A DNA stretch of 64,000 bases from Heliocidaris tuberculata (taxonomy: Eukaryota; Echinodermata; Echinoidea; Camarodonta; Echinometridae): contig CM046838.1 in NCBI GenBank assembly GCA_025618425.1, positions 10,899,752-10,963,751 on the forward strand, given 5' to 3'. Of this stretch, positions 13,001 to 25,600 are shown piece by piece. The notes beneath the pieces are model-generated. The model saw nothing but the letters and a program-made list of their open reading frames with translations. It was not told the origin of the DNA and did not search any database. How positions within the stretch are numbered: position 1 is the stretch's first letter; each line of letters opens with the position of its first letter. Made by a program: the position numbers and the translations under genes.

Positions 13001-16000
13001 ATTGCTCCTCTTGGGATCAAACTCCTCTTTTTCGAAGTTGACATCTACTGAAGATAATCATTGTTAGGTTTAGAAGGGCAAAATCTCCCATGCATAATCA
13101 ATAAGATTTCGAACTGTATCAAGAGATGTGTTAAAGAAGTAGTGCATGATTTTTTTGGAAAAGAGGCCTTTCTTTTCTGCATGTATGTCTCCAAGTTGGG
13201 TAGACTTCTATGGCATATAACACAAAACGGTTTTCTCTAGTAATATACCGCCATATAATTTTTGGTGGTTGTAAAAGTTGTATTCTCTCTCTTCCTTCCC
13301 CCCCCCCCTCCCCCATCTCTCTCCCACTTTCTCTGTGTTTTTTTCTCTCTATGTCCTCTTTCTCTTCCTAACTCTGATTCCTCCTCTCCCTCAATTAATC
13401 GGCCTCTTCAGTCGCAAGAATGTAATGTGTTTTTCGTTACACATATATTTTGTTGGATAAAACTTCTTTTTGAATAATTTCATCACTGTTCTAACATATC
13501 CACTCTCTTATCTATCTCACAGTGCCTATCGAGTCACAGTCAAACAAATGAATGAGATAGTCAAGCGTTCAGCGGACTACTACCAAGCAGACTGGGCCAT
13601 GCGCCCGGTCTACCCCGGTCACTATACCGAGTCCCCCTCGCACTGGATAGCTGCTGAGTTCGGACAAGGGGAACTCCCGAATATATTTACAGTAGGGGAC
13701 AACAGAACGTACGGGGGGTACCACAACGCCCCTCTTGCTCCTGGAAACTCCTACGGGATTAGCATGTGCAGTGTCAGCAGGACAACACGGGTTAGTAGCT
13801 TTTAATCTATTTCTAAAACCATTGTCCCTTTGTTATAATGGAATGAGTTAATTTTACTTAGAAAAAGTACATCAAATTGAGGTCAGCCATATCTCACTTA
13901 TGTATGCACTTTAAATCAATAAGTCAGTTTACTTAGATTAAGAACTACATTCGTAGATCGCAGAGTGAAATGCCTTTAACTAACGATCCAATGTAACAAA
14001 AATGGGATGAAAAAAAATCAGCAATTACACTTCTGATAGCTTTTGATTTTAGATCTCATGTACATGTATATTTTCAGATAACAGATTACGTAGATAAATT
14101 AAAAGTACAGGAGAGAACAGATCATTCCCCCCCCCCAAAAAAAAAAAAACTCATAAAGGTAACAATTCTTTTACAAAAAAGGGAGCCATTCGGTAAAAGT
14201 GTAGATTGTCTTATAATTTGTAGGTAATTCAATCCCCAAAGTAACAATTTTATCTTTGTATGTTATTTAGGACATGGCGTCCAGTTGCAGTCAACCCATC
14301 GAGGTCAAAGGTTCGTATCCTAGTTATATATGACTATTAACTTATATGATATATCTTAAAGAATTATATAGAAAATTAAGAGCCATGTCTAGTTCAATCA
14401 AAATGAACTGAAAACGTCGTATAGTTAACGCAAACACCAAACCATATTCCTGCTTTAATGGGTTTTATAAAAAAAAAATCCTTAATGATTATAGTTTTTC
14501 TTATAAGTTTCTAAAAATAGAAACAATCAAAATGATAATGAGGTAGGCAATAATTATAAAACATTGGCATGATTATTGTTTCGGATAGGAATTTCCTAAT
14601 TCATGTGGAAATATGTAATGCTGTACGGGAATAGCTTTATAGAATGTTATCCACTCTTGATATTTTTAGTACTAGACATAAGCTAAACAGCTCCAGAGAC
14701 AACTCTTAATGTCACACACGAAGTGTCACTTGTTCTGTCGAGCAAGAGGAGAGGGGGGAGGGGGGAGGGAGAAAGGGAAATGGATGGATGGATATGATGA
14801 TTAGGCACATTGTGGTTTTCATACAACATTGCGGTTGATTCATCACTCCAAATCATAATGCTGACCATATATCTGTCTATTATGACGAATGCTCGGATGG
14901 ATACAGCGTAATACCCTTAACCTAGATACCACATGATTTTAGAAAAAAAAGGGTGGTAGCGATTATGCCCTGTAAATGACATTTGAATTAATACGTGAGT
15001 CCTGCTAAAGAAAAGAAGCTCCGAACAGCAATGTTTTGGGTCGGTTTGCTCCTATATTTCGTGTATTTGGGAGTATCGATTGTCATATTACTAATACTCC
15101 TGTGAGTGGCATATCCTTCGTGTATATTGCATTGTGCGTTTTCAATTAATTAGTTATGTCGTTCGAATCTGGGTGAGAATGAGAACCCATACTGTGTGAT
15201 TTTCTTCGTGAAAAGTGAACAATTAATAGGTTTTTTTCATACAAATTAATACGAGAATCTCTTCCCATTTCACTTATGTAAACCTAGATTGACCGACTAA
15301 ATGACCCCTCTTTGACCGAAGATGGCTCTATGCCTTCACCAGTGTGGTCAAAGTGGTAGAGCATGGAATCACCTCGTGGTGACGATAACCCCATATAGTC
15401 TAACTTGTGTCCAGTATCAGGTTTCAAATTCACAAAATAACAGTATCCTAAACATGAATCTGGTCCAGAAAAAATACCCAAACATGGAGATCAGGCCAAA
15501 TCCTGGATAAGAATATTGTCTGATCCCAACTCAAGCCCTGCAATAAAAATACGTGATGTATCAGAAGAATGGTGCTTAAACCATTTCAGAAATTCATGAT
15601 GCGTTACTTTCTCTCTGTGGCGTCATGATGATACTTGAATTTCAGCAATAACTAAAAATAATATTGGATATCCTCGATTGGAAATAATCAGTAATGCAGG
15701 CTGAGTTCTTTTGTTCGAAAGCTCCGAAACCAGGCAGTCGTGCTATCTATTTCGTTTCAAGTTTGTCTTTTCAGACTGTTCCGAGGGGTCCGTACGCAAT
15801 TTAGTTCTGTAGTTATCCTAATGATACAGTTAATTATTGTACTAATCGAGATGTTTAGGTTATCAGCAGTCGAAACTAATATTTTCTTTCTTTTGAGATG
15901 TATAGTACCTTGTCTCTAATGAGAAAGATAAAGCTTCGTTATCAAAGTCACAGCAGAAAATAACAATGATTTTGTTGTGTTTCGGTCGGTGAACTAAAAC

Positions 16001-16312
16001 TTGTCACGTCTCAAACTTCTTTGAATTTATTTTTCTTCTTGTTATGTCCTGATCGTAGCCAAACCAAACCCGACGTCATTGTCGAATGCAACTGCTTTCC
16101 CGAACGAGTTAAAGGCTGCTCTGGGGGTCATCTTACTAGTGGTCATGGTCGCAGTCCTTATCGTAGCCGTCATCAGAAGAAGGTAAGCATTCACCAAGTC
16201 CTTTGAAATATTGTGTTAGCCTTTCACCCATTCTTATTTAAGGCATTAGTCTCTCTATATTTTGTACTAATGATACTACTACTATACCTACTACCCGGGG
16301 CGGATCCAGGAT

Positions 16313-16349
<37 letters not shown>

Positions 16350-16602
16350 TGGGGGACACACAAATCTCATAAAATTTTCTGACAAGCCTAAAGAAAAAAA
16401 AAAAAAAAAAACAAGGTTATCAGATTTTTGGGGTCCAGTTTGCCTCCGGAATTCTCTGGCAAGAAAAAAAAGAAGAAGAAGAAGAAGAAAAAAAAAAAGG
16501 TTATCAGTTCCAATGTACAATGCTCACTTTTCTTTCAAAGGGGGGGGGGGGGGCACGGGCCGGAAGTGCTCTCCTAAATCCGCCACTGACTACTACTACT
16601 AT

Positions 16603-16655
<53 letters not shown>

Positions 16656-19600
16656 GTAATAACAATGTACATTATTTATTTAGCGCTTATCACCAGAGGA
16701 TTCTTTATGCGCTGAAATGAAAATAAGAGAGGGAGAGGGAAAGGATAGTTTCAGTTATAATTACATCTGAAATTTTGGTAAAGAGAAATTGTATACTTTC
16801 ATCATAATTTATTTACTTTGATTATTTAGGTTTTGCTTTTATACCTGTATACCATCATATCATTTATTCGTCGACTCTTCGCTTATCCTTTTTCTTACTT
16901 TTCTACCACAACCAAAGCAATTTAACTTTTCTTGTTATCAAGATCACATTCGAGTTGTCCTTTTCTATTTGAAAATATGGGACCTTAAAATATTGAATAG
17001 GAACTTTTTTTCTTTTATACAGTAAAAAAACAAAAACAACCCAAAACAAATAAAGAGTTGATTATGGGAAAAGATATATTTCCACGGACAGAGACAATGT
17101 GGGTAAATTTGCAGGAAAAAAATAATGCATGATTAAAGATAAGGTAGCAGTAAGAATAATTACCATTACAATGTCTGTATATTATGCACATGCAAATCTA
17201 GAGAAAGCAATCAAAGATCGCATTGAGCCTGTGCATGTTGTTTATCACTGTATGATTCGCGGGAGGATCAGCTATCATTAATGATTGACATGATATCATT
17301 TAAGGCTATAAAATGCAATTAGATTCAGCATTTTAATAAAGAGAGGTCTATCATCGTGAATTTAGGATAATGCATGAAGAGTAAAATTCATGACTTCTCC
17401 ATGCACCCATAGGGATGCGCCTAGTTCTTGCACAAGTTTGTCACAAGGCTGTCATGTACCATCAGAACAAAGAAATGAGGGGAAGCGGATTTTCTTAATA
17501 AATCTTTCTCGTCAAAACAAACCGTAGTTTGGTGACAGAACCCTAACCCTGATACCCATATATTCATCGACTATAGATAAAGTCTGCAAGAATTGAGGCC
17601 AATTTTGAACTCATCTCCAAGACTGGTAACCGACCACGTCTTACACCCTCGTGAGATATCCCGCACTTTGATTCCATTGGGATTAGGTCACCAGGAAACA
17701 TGAGATTTCGTCAACTTACAAAAAAATGTGTCTTTCACCGGCTTCACAGACGAAATGAAAAACAGGAAATTCGGGATAAAAGAATTGCTACTGAAAAATA
17801 CAGGAAAACATTTGCAGAAACTCTAATGAATCTGTTTACACTCCACCCTGTTTTGGAAAGATATCCAATCGCAGTAATATCCATGCACTGTTTTTCATCT
17901 CGTATGTTCAGTTTTTACCCATAAATTTGTTCTCTCCAAACATGGTAGAGATTTAGTGTAGAAAATTCTTTTGTGTGGCTTTGAGAAGAAAAAGAACCAT
18001 GTCAAATCTTTATAATAGTGCATGCGAGACCTCTCTTTTTTTTTCTTGCTAACATACAGTCTGTATGCTCTCGTAAAGCCTAGTTTGCACATTCTAATGT
18101 TTTGTCAAATTGTCAGTTAACTTAGATTAAGAACTACATTCGTTAAAAAAAAAAAATGTTTTGTTTGATTTGTAAAGAAGTTTGGTGTTTGGATATTATA
18201 AGTGCTGCTTAATTATTCATCTTGGGTATACATTAATTCCCTTTCTCCAACCATTCAAATTTATGTCGTCACCATTAAACATAACACATTGCATTCCATA
18301 GTTGTTATTCTATATAAAAGTAGGTTATATAGCAAATTCATAATCGCCTTACTTAGATATTTCCATAATATGTCGTAATTGCAATTCAATGCTGATACCA
18401 ATTATTGTCATAAATTGACAACAATCATTTCCCCACTTTCTTTCCATTGTTCTATAGGAAGCGACTTCACACAACCCGTCCCAAGGAAGGTATAGGCCTA
18501 TCTGCTCTAGGTATGTTACTAAATAGTCATGATAGTTTAGCTCATTTCATAGATTGCAGGTGTATCTGCGAGTATTCTGATATGTTTAATGCATAATGAA
18601 TAGAGTGCTGGGCTATCAGCAAATTCAGTTACAGGGTTATATATTTGTGATATGACATTTCAACATATATGTATAAAGCATTTGTAATTTTCATCGAATA
18701 GTCCTTAGGTCTATGTTAAATGATTCAAGGATTTCTACTGAATGAAAGAAAACATTATTTTGACGATAACCTTTCTATAAATTCAAGTTTCTGTTGACGA
18801 CATCCAACTGAATCACATCAGGGAAATAAAATGTCCTTCTACTCATGTCTACTTGTTCTTGTTTTCAATTTTCAAATCACAAACTACGGCTGATTCTGGT
18901 AAATGTTTAGAAAAAGGGCTATTCAAACAGAGTATGTAGAAAGCAGCCTTCCTCATAATATCTTGTTAGATGAAAGATAATGTTCATAATAAGCAACAAA
19001 GAAAAATGTCAGTCAACATCTTCATGCATGTTACTCAAATACAGCCTTCCTCATAATATCTTGTTAGATGAAAGATAATGTTCATATAATCAGTAAAGAA
19101 AAATGTCAGTCAACATCTTCATGCATGTTACTCAAATACAGAAAGTGGGGAAAACGGTGCATCCATGTCAAACGGAGCAAACACAACCCTACCCGCCCTC
19201 TCAAGGTCACAAGGTGTCTACAAATCAAAACGTAAGTAATGTTGATATTCATAATCATATCTGTCAACCCAGATGAACATATGAATGGGTCCTGCTATTC
19301 TTATTTATCTAATTGCGATGCGCTTTGCAAAATCACAATCATTATCCTCCCTCATTGAAAATTTCTTTATATTTTCCTCTCTGACCAAAAATGCTCCTCT
19401 GTGCATTTTCGTCATTTGTGAATGTAAATACTGTTAATGATATGTCATTTCATTTATTATAAGAATGAGAATGTGGTTTTCAAAATTCTGAGTTGAGGGA
19501 TAGGTTGTTTCATTAAAATTGTTATAATTAAAGCAGATTTTAAAAACTTAAAGGTCATTCTATCCACGTCAAGTAGCGACGATTCGGAGGTGTGGAGGTG

Positions 19601-22600
19601 TGGAGGAGGGGGTGGGGTAGAGGTTGAGCGACGGCGGCTCCCCACTACAACTATGATATTAGTATATACATGTACATCTGATGAATATGTTTCCCGTCCC
19701 CATTCCCTCCGTCCAGTCGTGAGGATATATAGATGTCACTCCTCCCATCCTGTCCATTGATGCATGCAAAAATCAAACTATCAACAACTCTTCTCATTTT
19801 GATTTCTCTCTGTAGCAAGAGGACTATCAGTAAACGCCATTCAGAACGGTCAGAATGGTCATGGCATCAAACGAGGCAACGGCGCCATGAGACAACGACC
19901 CAAGACAGCACCCAAACCTGCAAACCCCAGCTCCACGAGGGCAAGATGGCAGGCGCCGCCAGCGGTCAAGATTGTCGAGCTGTCTGGATACGTGAAAGAA
20001 AAGACGGCCAATGGCGAGATGTGTTTCAAGCTCGACTATGAGGTGGGTAAACTTGAAATGAACAGAATGAATAATAATACTAACGAAACTGTCTACTAAT
20101 TTTCCAATTACAGGATCATACTTGGTTCCCTCAAACTATGTTTGAGAAAAAAAAAATCTATTTCCTTAAACAACAACTGAGTCTCGAAACTATGGTCTTC
20201 CATGTATTTCAGCTCAAAAGACAACGAAAATAACTATATAGAGTTAATCATCTTGTCCATAATACTCATTTCCCGTTATTTTAAGAGCAAACTTTGGGCA
20301 TTTGGGCTGTCCATACGACAATAATGCCTCTGCGTCATCTAACATCGTAAGGATACCAAAATATTATGCTTTAAAACCCACGAGATGAGATAAGTGGACA
20401 AACATGATATGTACGTTTTTCTTGTTGATGTTATATTCAAGAACTGATATCAGCACAACGATCTAGATTTCTATCTGAGCCATATAGCCGAATAGTTTAA
20501 TAATCCAACTGCCCCAAAACAAATTATGTTTTATCAAATTGTCATTTCTTCCAGCGCCTTCCTGACGGTCAGATGTATACATGGGAAGTAGCAACCAGAC
20601 AAGAGAATGTTTCCAAGAACAGATATATCAACATCATTCCATGTGAGTTTACTGAGAGTTGTAGTGACCTCCTCGGTTTATCGTGGAGAAGTAGACACAT
20701 AATTGACAATAGGTTCGAACGAAGTAATTACTCTTACTGTTCCCGAAAGTTAGCTACAGGCCTTCATATCTTACTGTAGAAACTTTCGGACTACATATTT
20801 GGCTATAAGGACCCACTTCCAGCGACATTCTTTCGTTTGGAAATGCTTGCACCCTATTGAAAATGTTATCATATCTATTGCGATGTATACCGCACTGCAG
20901 AATTGACTGATACTTATCTTCTTCTTCTTTACAAGAAGGATGAACTAATTATGCTAAGCGTTTTCAAATAGTTTGATTTGGTACCACTTTCAACATTATA
21001 CATGTTAGATGTTTCGACAATATCATCCTAATTGAACACTAATGCCTAAATATGATTACTTGCTTCAAGAGAAAGAGATCTATCTATCATTTTTCATATA
21101 ATAAAGACAAGGAGTAACGTTTGGTATATATTTTTATGAGCAGGGAAAATAAATGTGTTTGAAATACATAACTGAAAATGAGACATACAGTGGAGTCACT
21201 TGATTAATCGGTGACACAATATCCGCTCAAATTATCTTCGAAACACCTGCTGAAAAGAGAAAAACATATGTGCAAAATATGCCCACGTCCATATTTATAG
21301 AATTCATATTTTGGATGTGTAGCCCCATTAATTGAAATTGACGTGAGGAGCCACAGAGTGTTTGGAACGGCTGAAGTTCGTGTCCAAATTTGTGTTTTGT
21401 TGAAATCGTTGCCAATTTTGGTGATTATACTGATCTGCCCGGGAAGCAATTGGACCCCTCTCTGTCTGCTACTGGATATATACTTCATGTTTAGCACTGT
21501 CCATTTAATTTGTGACTAATGATTCTCTAGTTTAAAGATCAGAGATGATTCACAAAGTACCATTTTCTGGACACGAGCCAGTATAGTTTCAAAAGTTCAT
21601 ATTCAAATATAGAACTGAAAACATTATTGATACTGAATAAAGCCGAGCTTATTCCCATCTGGAATGTCTTTTTAGTTGTTCGGATCGTTGTAATTGAACT
21701 GACTTTCATTCTGCGATGTGTTTTTAGATTCATTTGAACCGTGGAAGAAGTAGTGTATAAGGCACCAATTGAAACTTAGACTAAATGAAAATATTTCTAA
21801 GAAAATTGCAACAGTCTAAAATATGATTCTGTGAATAAAGCATTGAAAACGAACGATAAATGTTTGGTCATAATTATTTCAACCTTTTCATTGTGGAGTT
21901 AGCCTTCTGTAATAATGCATACAATCCAGTTAAGATAATACTTCGGTTAAATATGTCACCTGCACCGCGTTCTAAGAGAGACTGACGGCAACTCGTTGTT
22001 TTTTGAATTTCACGATTATCAAACTGCATATGGCATTTGAAATTTACGTTGTAATGAAATTCATGAGTTAAAGAGTGTAGTTTTACTGTCATTGATGTTG
22101 CTAAAGAAATTTTACAAGTTCAAGGCATGCAAATTAACAATAGAATATGCTTAATTTTTGTTATCACCACTGTCTCCTTTTTTCAGACGATCATTCCCGA
22201 GTTATTTTAGACACTGATCCTGATGCACCTCACGAAGATTACATCAATGCATCATTTGTGAGCGTAAGTACTGATATTTAGTTCGGGTGAAAAACATTTT
22301 GCACATCACACGAAAGAAAGAAACCTTTAAATAGAGGCTCATTCAACCTTGTTTTATTGCTATATCGTAAAATCAATGGAAACTGTTAGGGACATCAAGA
22401 TTACCTAAAAATAGTCATAACGAGTGCACTGTTTCTCCTGAAAATATTGTCGACATGCGGTTGCAGAACGACCACAGAAACAAAAGTTGATTTTTTTTTT
22501 CGTTGAGCAAAGGAAACGATAGTAATTCTGCTTGAAAAATTAGAGTACGGTATGTTGCAAGATTAAAGCACAATTCGACTAATTTTATTTTCACGTACAA

Positions 22601-25600
22601 ATGTGAAATATCATCATGATCAAACCGAGCATTAGGATATAATACTGATATGACAGCATGCTATATTTATATGGTATATTTTTTAATAGATGAAGGGATT
22701 ATAATTTATCTTATGTATAGATATAATTTTTGCATGTGTAAGTAAACTACAAAAATTGGTGCTGACGGTTATTAGGAACATAATTTTTTGTTGAGAATGA
22801 CTAAGCTCCCGAGCTAATCAATTTCGTCTGGCATACAAAATCTTTGTTGATGTAGACTGACTGTACTGACGCGGATTATGTTCATTTGGGTGTGGTTTGA
22901 GTCTGCGTAATTACTGGGTCAGGCAACATCGGACATAAAGTCTTGTTTCGCGGAAAGATTAACCGCTGTGAAATGAAGAGAGAACAATAATATCCATAAC
23001 AACTTCTTTCAATAGTGATATTCATTGTAATCTGGACATTTGAACGTATATGATTTCTTGAAACAAAAATGTGCTCTTTTTTTTTTCTGATTCTCAGGGG
23101 TATCTCAAACCGAAGGCATACATCGCGACGCAAGGTGAGAAATCGAAATTACTCTGCATCTCTTTTATTTATTGTCTACAGACATTAGTGCCATGAAAAA
23201 TATGTATGCTTACATCAATTCCATTTTTGTGAAATTCATAGCTTCCGTCAGTATATTCAAATAAATAATTTTTACAAGAATCATGAAATCAAGCTCATTA
23301 GTAAATTGGTAAAATTGCTCTTGCCACTTTTCATAACAGATATTTGATTCAGAGGAGACTTTTCTCTTTTTAAATGTGTGCACGACCGCAAGAAATAACT
23401 TTGGAATTGTCCAGAAAAACTGGGTTGTCCTCGGCCCTAATTTACCTATTTCAAGCAATTTCTACCTACTCGCTCAAACATTATAATGGCTATCATGTAA
23501 ATCTCTTTTTGATTTACTCCAGGCCCTCTTTCAACGACTGTATTTGATTTCTGGAGGATGGTATGGCAGGAAAGAGTCCCTACTATCGTCATGCTCACTA
23601 AGCTAGTCGAAAATAAGAAGGTAAGATAATGGTCGATGTCATAGAAATTATAGAGTTTGTGAAGCACTTTATATGTTACAAACATACAAACATTCAACTT
23701 GCTTATTATCCCTATAGTAGAATATGACTGTGTGAGGATTGTATTGGGTTTTCAGCTTGTAGGAAAATCTACATAATTGACTTGCAGAATCTCGCGAATT
23801 AATATGCTTTTATACTGCTGAAGTTTGCCATTTTTTACACAAATGTATTCTTTCATCAAATCTTATATTTCAGTCCGTTTCATGCACTTGTTCTTTCACA
23901 TTCTGTACATATATTAACGACTTACACGCATTATGATGCATAACAGTTTTCAATATCTCTTCTTGTTATAACAGAGGAAATGCGACCCCTATTGGCCTGA
24001 AGACATTGAGACATATGGTGACTTCACAGTGACAGTAGTGGCCGAGAGGAATTATCCCAACTACACTGAACGTACTCTCACAATCAGAAAGGTAAGGAGT
24101 TTAATACTTCATGTTCAATACTGCTTTTTAAACCCTTTGTGTATTTTTTACCCCAACAAACTTTAAACAAATATATTCTATTCCAAAAGTAGAAACTAGA
24201 CCTATACATGCTTTAAAAGTACTGACCACCCATCATACCCTTGTTTATTATGTAACATCTTTGACATAAAGGACAGAGATGGAAAAAAAATTAATATATT
24301 TCAAGTAAAGATTCTTTCTAAATGAATCTGAGAGCTTACAGAGTTTATTGCAAACTTATTGAATAATGATTATGACATGGACTCATATATTCCAAGAAAA
24401 ATTGAAGTTGAGCTTATCCTGGTTCACAGTTTTACTTCACGTTTATCTCCTGATGTTAACATGTTGTTGTTGTTATTTGTTTTTTGTGGTAGGCATGGGA
24501 TCCTGAGGAAAGGCGGGTACAACACTTTCACTATACATCTTGGCCTGACATGGGTCTACCACTCAGTGCCACACCTCTTCTTGAGTTTGTTGGCAAGGTC
24601 AAAGAATTCGAAACCAAGCCTAGCGGACCTACGATCGTCCATTGCAGGTAACCATAGTCATTCGAATATACATGTAGATCACTGCTTTAAATTTTTTTTT
24701 TTATAGATATCTATTGAATTACTCAAATAATGATTGATTGACAAAATTTAGTCACGTTCTTACTGTTTGTTTGTTATTAAATGCTACAATGTTTCTTATA
24801 TTGATAAAGCAAGGTTAAAATTAAGAATAGGTGCTGACTGAGTGTTCATTTTACCTGACTACGTTACATATGAATTCAGATGTAATCCATGGCCTTTTGA
24901 TTACGATGTTGTTCAAATTTATTTTTTATCTTTTACGTGGAAACGCACACGCGTATGCCTGTCGGTACAAGGGAAAATGAAGGAGCTATTTACACAAATA
25001 TACTTATGTAAATCATTACTTTTTTTTTTAGATGTAATCAGTATGGATGAGATATAAAAAATGATAATCACCAAAGCTTTCTCCTTGTGTGAATGACCTT
25101 TCTTTTTAATGCAACACCATTTCAGATGGTTGCATAATCTCTGGTTGTCAGTAATCATCCTCTTTTTGGAAAACTCAGTGAAATCTTATGATAATCTTAT
25201 TCAAATAATCCATTTTCTCGTACGCAGTGCTGGCGTTGGTCGCACAGGTACCTATATCACCATCGATTCCATGATGGACATGGCAGCTAGGGAGCAACAG
25301 ATCAATGTACTGGATTTCATCTATAGGATGAGAACCAAGAGAGTGAAGATGGTCCAGACACCGGTGAGTCCTTTCTTCAAGTTTCTTTTATCTTCATCTA
25401 TTGAATATTATGTCCTGCCATTCTTGTATCTGTTTGTTGCATCTCGGTCATATGACACAATGAATGTTAAAGGTTCATCAGTCTTTGGCCTACTCCTTGG
25501 CCTACCCAGCGTTGCCAAATGATAACTTCTGGGGTATTCTGGTGTTAACTGTTGCCATTAAAGGCAGCTCCAAATATCAAACACAAAAGATTCGTGATTC

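Larger units (their letters stand above)
5317..13522 (+). other. Long intron 2 of the phosphatase gene
   Basis: An 8.2-kb intron without a convincing alternative exon or intact transposon. It contains a diverged tandem duplication (5524-5750), two perfect CRE palindromes (6574 and 6770), a pyrimidine-rich stretch (about 6240-6480), a poly-G run (10421-10433), and a long C/T-rich tract (13280-13390) shortly before the acceptor of exon 3. Most of the rest is unremarkable AT-rich DNA. Confidence 0.6.

Noticed and set aside
15300..15400. Possible tRNA-like segment (GTGGTCAAAGTGGTAGAGC)
   Set aside because: Box A resembles tRNA, but no acceptable box B or cloverleaf follows.
16213..16720. Open frames of poly-Lys, poly-Tyr or poly-Thr
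   Set aside because: Products of A runs and the CTA microsatellite in a MITE.
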